A stretch of 64,000 bases of DNA from Stappia sp. MMSF_3263. Lineage in GTDB: Bacteria; Pseudomonadota; Alphaproteobacteria; Rhizobiales; Stappiaceae. A program made the translations under genes and the position numbers. Location of the stretch: the NCBI RefSeq assembly GCF_030733745.1, contig NZ_JASHIK010000001.1, positions 62,001-126,000 on the forward strand, in the 5' to 3' direction. Below, piece after piece: positions 60,173 through 64,000 of the stretch (positions are counted from its first letter, which is position 1; each line of letters begins with the position of its first letter). Under the pieces are notes generated by a model. It ran no database searches. It had not been told where the DNA came from and saw only the letters and a program-made list of their open reading frames with translations.

Positions 60173-60910
60173 TTGAGTGGAAATCTGAACGGCAAGACGG
60201 TGCTGGTGACGGCAGCGGCGCAGGGAATCGGGCGCGCCAGCGCATTGGCCTTCGCGGCCGCCGGCGCAAAGGTGCTCGCCACCGACGTCAACACGGAGCG
60301 GCTGGCGGAGCTGCAGGCAACGTCCGGCATCGAAACCTGCCGGCTTGACGTGCTCGACGACAAGGACGTTGCCGCGGTCGTCGCCGCGCGCGGACCGTTC
60401 GACGTGCTGTTCAATTGCGCGGGCTTCGTCCATGCCGGCTCGATCCTGGAGATGCCCGATGCGGATCTCGATTTCGCGCTGGACCTCAACGTGCGCTCGA
60501 TGGTGCGCACCATCCGGGCCGTCCTGCCGGGCATGCTGGAGCGCGGCGACGGCGCCATCATCAACATGGCCTCGGTCGCCAGCAGCATGAAGGGCGTGCC
60601 CAACCGCTGCGCCTACACGCTGACAAAGGCGGCGGTGATCGGCCTGACGAAGTCCGTCGCCGCCGATTATGTCGGCCAGGGCATTCGCTGCAACGCCATC
60701 TGTCCCGGCACGGTGGAAAGCCCTTCGCTTGCCGACCGAATGCGTGCGCTCGGTGGCGATCTGGAAGCGGCGCGCGCGGCCTTCATCGCTCGCCAGCCGA
60801 TCGGCCGACTCGGGACGCCGGAAGAAATCGCCGACCTTGCCGTACACCTTGCCGGGGCCACCTACACCACCGGCCAAGCGTATGCCATCGACGGGGGCTG
60901 GGCGATGTAA
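60173..60910 (+). CDS. SDR family 2-keto-3-deoxy-L-fuconate dehydrogenase-like protein
   Basis: A 245-residue short-chain dehydrogenase of the DHRS6/BDH2-like branch, which includes characterised 2-keto-3-deoxy-L-fuconate dehydrogenases. The cofactor site is VTAAAQGIGRASALAF, with Asp in LATDVNTERL suggesting NAD. NCAG, the Ser in NMASVASSMKG, the Tyr-Lys pair in YTLTKAAVIG and the terminal YAIDGGWAM follow. The start is TTG at 60173 (LSGNLNGK), with GGGAGGAA 6 nt upstream. It is downstream of the second GntR gene and would oxidise the C4 hydroxyl before FAH-type cleavage. Confidence 0.87.
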   Translation: MSGNLNGKTVLVTAAAQGIGRASALAFAAAGAKVLATDVNTERLAELQATSGIETCRLDVLDDKDVAAVVAARGPFDVLFNCAGFVHAGSILEMPDADLDFALDLNVRSMVRTIRAVLPGMLERGDGAIINMASVASSMKGVPNRCAYTLTKAAVIGLTKSVAADYVGQGIRCNAICPGTVESPSLADRMRALGGDLEAARAAFIARQPIGRLGTPEEIADLAVHLAGATYTTGQAYAIDGGWAM

Positions 60911-61038
60911 CCGGACCACCTGCTGTCGCAGCGCTTCGTTCCCGGCGGCAAGGTTGCGACGACCCGTCGCTCCCTTCCCGGTTGCGGACGCGTCGTGCCG
61001 CGCGCATTCTGCATCCCTCAAAGGGCAGGGAGAGACGG

Positions 61039-61551
61039 GTGCGGGTCGTCAACATCCACGAGCGGATCTATGCGGCGGAACCGGACGCGCTGGGCGCGCT
61101 GCTCGACACGCTGTCGTCCCGCGCCGACCGGCTCTGGCCGGTTGGTGCCTGGCCGAAAATGGCCTTCGACCGTCCCTTGCAGGTTGGCGCGATCGGTGGT
61201 CACGGTCCGATCGGCTACCGGGTCGAGTCCTGGCAGCCGGGCCGTTCTGTCTGGTTCGCCTTCCTGCGCCCCGCCGGCTTTGCCGGCGGCCACGGGCTCG
61301 AGATCGAGGCGCTCGGCTGTGGCCGGAGCCTGCTGCGTCACAGGCTGGAAATGACGGTCTCGGGGGCAGCGCGCCTGTCCTGGCCGCTCGCCTTCCGTCC
61401 CTTGCACGACGCGCTGGTCGAGGATGCGCTGACCCGCGCCGAAGTCGAGCTGAGCCTGCCGCCAACGGCCCGCCGCTGGTCGCTCAGGGTCCGTGTCCTG
61501 CGCTGGTTTCTGTCCGGCGGCCGCGCCCGGCCGCAGGCGCCGGCCGGCTGA
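61039..61551 (+). CDS. SRPBCC-like hypothetical protein
   Basis: A 170-residue protein without membrane segments. VNIHERIYAAEPDALGALLDTLSS, GPIGYRVESWQPGRSVWFAFL and the paired-Trp/Arg tail resemble the SRPBCC (START/Bet v 1-like) hydrophobic-ligand fold, a tentative match by eye. The GTG at 61039 follows AGGGAGAGA; the frame stays open upstream through the SDR gene but without homology. It is separated from the sugar genes by 128 bp and is not obviously related to them. Confidence 0.68.
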   Translation: MRVVNIHERIYAAEPDALGALLDTLSSRADRLWPVGAWPKMAFDRPLQVGAIGGHGPIGYRVESWQPGRSVWFAFLRPAGFAGGHGLEIEALGCGRSLLRHRLEMTVSGAARLSWPLAFRPLHDALVEDALTRAEVELSLPPTARRWSLRVRVLRWFLSGGRARPQAPAG

Positions 61552-61563
61552 CGCCCGCCTGCT

Positions 61564-62085
61564 CTACTTGGCGCGAGAGACGTGCATCATGTCGGCGCTG
61601 ATCAACCAACCGTCGTCCTGTCGTTTGAAATAGACCAGCGAGCGCCCGTTCAGCCGGGTTTGCGTGCCGCCCTGTCCGTCGATCTGTGCCGACCATTCCC
61701 AGTAGGTGGCGGCCCGGTCGCCGCCCGTCTCGGTCTGCACCTTGGTGAAGACGATGCGGTTGCGGCCAAGCGAGAAGTTCCGCTGGAAGACGGCCCGGAT
61801 GGCGTCGCGGCCGGCAATCGGCGCGCTCCCGGGAGCGATGAACAGCGCCTTCGGGTCATACATGGCGGCAATCGCGTCGGCATCGCCGGCAGCCGTTGCC
61901 GCGACGAACCGCTGCACCGCGTCGGCAGGCGTTGCCAGCCCTTCGGCCGTCGCCGGACCTGCCCCGGAAAACACGCCCGCCAGCGCCGCGAGGGCTGCTG
62001 CCCGGGCCGCTCGCCGCAACCTTGCCGCGACCGACGTGCCGGGGACGATGCCGTCCGGGTTCACGGATACTGCGCTGCCTGGCAT
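61564..62085 (-). CDS. exported NTF2-like/DUF4440 (SnoaL-like) protein
   Basis: A 173-residue protein with a twin-Arg-containing hydrophobic N-terminus (RLRRAARAAALAALAGVFSG, ending GPATA) and a single NTF2-like cone domain. DAVQRFVAATAAGDADAIAAMYDPKA and PIAGRDAIRAVFQR are the usual SgcJ/DUF4440 features. The ATG at 62085 has GAGGAG 6 nt upstream; a start at 62118 is weaker. The role is unknown, though the family contains small-ligand binders and hydrolase-like proteins. It is convergent with the SRPBCC gene. Confidence 0.78.
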   Translation of the reverse strand: MPGSAVSVNPDGIVPGTSVAARLRRAARAAALAALAGVFSGAGPATAEGLATPADAVQRFVAATAAGDADAIAAMYDPKALFIAPGSAPIAGRDAIRAVFQRNFSLGRNRIVFTKVQTETGGDRAATYWEWSAQIDGQGGTQTRLNGRSLVYFKRQDDGWLISADMMHVSRAK

Positions 62086-62269
62086 GTTGTTCTCCTCACT
62101 CACGATGTCGGCCCGCATTGCCGTCCCTGACGCAGCGTCCGTCGCGGTCGCGGGGATGCCAGCCTAACCCGGGGTAGAGACGGCGAACAGGTCTTCATGG
62201 CGCGGGTCGTTCCTTTACCGTGCAGCCCTGCTTGACGCCTGCCGGACTTGCTCCTATCGTGCCGCGAAA

Positions 62270-62355
62270 TTCGTTGGGGTGCCTTAGCCGGCTGAGAGAC
62301 GCGACCGCGTCAACCCACTGAACCTGATCCGGGTCATGCCGGCGTAGGGAACGAA
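62270..62355 (+). promoter_or_regulatory. thiamine pyrophosphate (TPP) riboswitch
   Basis: The conserved THI-box elements appear in order: TCGTTGGGGTGCC opening P1, GGCTGAGA (62290-62297), ACCC, and the core CTGAACCTGATCCGGGTCAT followed by GCCGGCGTAGGGAACGA. P1 is closed by TCGTT (62271) against AACGA (62350-62354). It lies 163 nt upstream of thiD and should switch thiD-thiO off when TPP is abundant. No clear intrinsic terminator is seen in 62356-62517, so translational control is more likely. Bases 62086-62269 hold no gene that I can see. Confidence 0.95.
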
Positions 62356-62517
62356 TGTGACGGCCTGAAAGCTTCCACGGGAAGCGCGCAAAGGGCCACA
62401 GCCGCAAGTCCGGCCATCCGTTTCCTGCTTCTCATGTCCTGGATCCCGTATGTTCGCGGACGCTTTCGCGTGTCCGCAAAACGCGCCCGATGCGGCGCCT
62501 GGGGAGATGGACAGGCC

Positions 62518-63390
62518 GTGGCAGAGACGATTGCAGCAGCGCCCGGATCGGTGACAGGGATCGGTCGCCCAGGCCGCGACGCCCCGGCCATCGCACTGAC
62601 GATCGCCGGCTCCGACAGCAGCGGCGGCGCCGGCATCCAGGCGGACCTGAAGACCTTTTCGGCGCTTGGCGTCTACGGCGCCAGCGTCATCACGGCGGTG
62701 ACCGCGCAAAACACCCGCGTTGTCACCCACATTCATGACATCCCGCTCGATGTGGTCGAGGGCCAGATCGTCGCCGTGCTCGACGATCTCGATGTCGCGG
62801 CGATCAAGATCGGCATGCTGTCCTCGCCTGAGATCGTCGAGAGCGTGGCGCGCGCGCTGGACGGCTACGCCGGCCCCGTTGTGCTCGACCCGGTCATCGT
62901 CGCCAAGTCCGGCGCCAAGCTCCTGCGCGACGAGGCGATCGCGGCACTGAAGGAACGGCTCCTGCCGCGCGCGACCGTGATCACGCCGAACCTGCCGGAG
63001 GCCGCCGCCCTGCTCGACTGCGCCCCGGCCGGCGATGCGGAGGAAGTCGAACGCCAGGGCAGGGCGCTTCTTTCGCTCGGTCCGGCCGCCGTCCTGATGA
63101 AGGGCGGCCACGCGGAAGGGGAGGTCTGCACCGACCTTCTGCTTGTGGCGAACGGGCCGGCAATGACCTTCACTGCCGAGCGGCTCGACACACGCAACAC
63201 CCACGGCACCGGCTGCTCGCTTTCCTCGGCGATTGCCGCGGGCCTTGCAAAGGGTCTGGCGTTGCCTCAGGCCGTTGGCGAGGCACATGACTGGCTTCAC
63301 GGTGCAATCCGTGCCGCCGACATGCTTTCCGTCGGCTCCGGCCATGGTCCCGTCCATCACTTCCACCGGCTGTGGGAGGGCCTGCGATGA
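62518..63390 (+). CDS. thiD: hydroxymethylpyrimidine/phosphomethylpyrimidine kinase
   Basis: Phosphorylates HMP and HMP-P to HMP-PP for thiamine synthesis. The 290-residue ribokinase-fold enzyme has ALTIAGSDSSGGAGIQADLKT near residue 24, DPVIVAKSGAKLL, TPNLPEAAALL, VLMKGGHAEG, and the anion-hole/catalytic NTHGTGCSLSSAIAA. The GTG at 62518 follows GGGGAGATGG; the longer upstream frame runs into the riboswitch leader. It overlaps thiO by 4 bp (ATGA). Confidence 0.95.
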   Translation: MAETIAAAPGSVTGIGRPGRDAPAIALTIAGSDSSGGAGIQADLKTFSALGVYGASVITAVTAQNTRVVTHIHDIPLDVVEGQIVAVLDDLDVAAIKIGMLSSPEIVESVARALDGYAGPVVLDPVIVAKSGAKLLRDEAIAALKERLLPRATVITPNLPEAAALLDCAPAGDAEEVERQGRALLSLGPAAVLMKGGHAEGEVCTDLLLVANGPAMTFTAERLDTRNTHGTGCSLSSAIAAGLAKGLALPQAVGEAHDWLHGAIRAADMLSVGSGHGPVHHFHRLWEGLR

Positions 63391-64000
63391 AGGTCTCCGT
63401 CATCGGCGGCGGTGTCGTCGGTCTTTGCGTTGCGACGGTTCTCGCCGAGCGCGGGCTCAACGTGACGCTTTACGAACGCGCCGAGGCGCCGGGTCCGGCC
63501 GCCTGCTCCTGGTGGGCGGGCGGCATGCTCGCGCCCTGGTGCGAGGGCGAGAGCGCCGAGGAACCGGTCGTCCGGCTCGGTCGCGAGGCCATCACCTGGT
63601 GGTCGGAGCGTGTCGGCGGTGTCGTGCTCAACGGCAGCCTCGTGGTCGCGACGCCGCGCGATGCGGCAGACCTGCGCCGTTTCGCCCGGATGACCGAGTG
63701 CCATGAGGCGGTCGATGCGGAGCGCATCGCCGCGCTGGAACCGGATCTGGAAGGCCGCTTCCGCCGGGGGTTGTTCTTTGCCGGCGAGGGGCATCTCGAC
63801 CCGCGCCGGGCGCTTGCCGACCTTGTCGCGCGGCTACAAGGGCTTGGCGCCGAACTGCGCTTCGGCACGGAAGTGTCGCCGCAGGACGCTCCTGGCGACA
63901 AGGTCATCGACTGCCGCGGTCTTGGTGCGCGGGACGACCTGCCGGAGCTGCGCGGCGTCAAGGGCGAGATGCTGGTGCTGCATGCGCCCGACATATCGCT
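63387..64000 (+). CDS. thiO: glycine oxidase ThiO, partial at window edge
   Basis: A flavoenzyme that oxidises glycine to iminoglycine for the thiazole half of thiamine. The first 204 codons are present: MKVSVIGGGVVGLCVATVLAE forms the dinucleotide-binding fold, then ACSWWAGGMLAPWCEGE, a typical ThiO segment, and GEGHLDPRRALADLV. Translation continues in frame to base 64000 without a stop. The start overlaps the thiD stop by 4 bp, so both are under the TPP riboswitch; thiS, thiG and thiE may follow outside the window. Confidence 0.92.
   Translation, partial: MKVSVIGGGVVGLCVATVLAERGLNVTLYERAEAPGPAACSWWAGGMLAPWCEGESAEEPVVRLGREAITWWSERVGGVVLNGSLVVATPRDAADLRRFARMTECHEAVDAERIAALEPDLEGRFRRGLFFAGEGHLDPRRALADLVARLQGLGAELRFGTEVSPQDAPGDKVIDCRGLGARDDLPELRGVKGEMLVLHAPDIS

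Noticed and set aside
1-64000. CRISPR arrays, insertion sequences and rRNA genes
   Set aside because: No regularly spaced repeats, transposase-like proteins with flanking inverted repeats, or rRNA sequence were noticed anywhere in the window.

Overview
The window is GC-rich, densely coded DNA from an alphaproteobacterium, most likely a Hyphomicrobiales member near Stappia, Roseibium or Labrenzia. The genus is an inference from gene order and protein style: rpmH-rnpA-yidC-engB-argB-HAD, dapD/dapE beside truA/fmt, and many FCD-type GntR regulators and TRAP transporters. No identity search was possible.

Region 1 (1-31.0 kb) is mostly core chromosome. It holds marC, fmt, a GNAT gene and truA, then dapE/dapD with membrane proteins, and small-molecule transport and redox genes: an SMR pump with a TetR regulator, a DMT permease, phnA, and an ene-reductase/cupin/quinone-reductase operon with a divergent LysR. 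Next come argB, a GGDEF-EAL protein, engB, yidC, rnpA and rpmH, then DUF547, TVP38, a flavin disulfide reductase and a histidine kinase. tRNA-Arg(ACG) is followed by a wrecked short-chain dehydrogenase, an HWE-type histidine kinase and a LysE exporter.

Region 2 (31.1-45.1 kb) is a twelve-gene, one-strand biosynthetic cluster behind an unusually AT-rich promoter island. It encodes a membrane desaturase, a stand-alone acyl carrier protein, a mycolate-cyclopropane-synthase-like methyltransferase, a P450, a type II thioesterase, a fatty-acyl-AMP ligase, a hotdog thioesterase, a SyrP-like Fe(II)/2-oxoglutarate oxygenase, a class II aldolase-like protein, an LnmK-like double-hotdog protein, a single NRPS protein ordered A-T-C, and a Sfp-type phosphopantetheinyl transferase. 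The logic suggests that a fatty acid is adenylated and loaded on the ACP, desaturated and possibly cyclopropanated there, oxidised, and then joined to a probably hydroxylated amino acid. I do not recognise this combination as a described pathway.

Region 3 (45.1-60.9 kb) is a catabolic island for a 6-deoxy sugar, best explained as L-fucose oxidised without phosphorylation. It has an ABC importer, a TRAP importer, an RhaM-type mutarotase, an aldo/keto reductase (sugar dehydrogenase), a lactonase, a UxaA-type dehydratase, two SDR dehydrogenases, an FAH-type diketo-acid hydrolase and two GntR/FCD repressors. Four promoters in this island carry related AT-rich motifs around TAATATAATAAT or an ATACTAA/TTAGTAT palindrome, pointing to one regulon.

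Region 4 (61.0-64.0 kb) has an SRPBCC protein, an exported NTF2-like protein, a TPP riboswitch, thiD, and thiO running off the window edge. Three strong hairpin terminators (after yidC, and between the convergent gene pairs at 45.1 and 56.3 kb) separate the transcription units.
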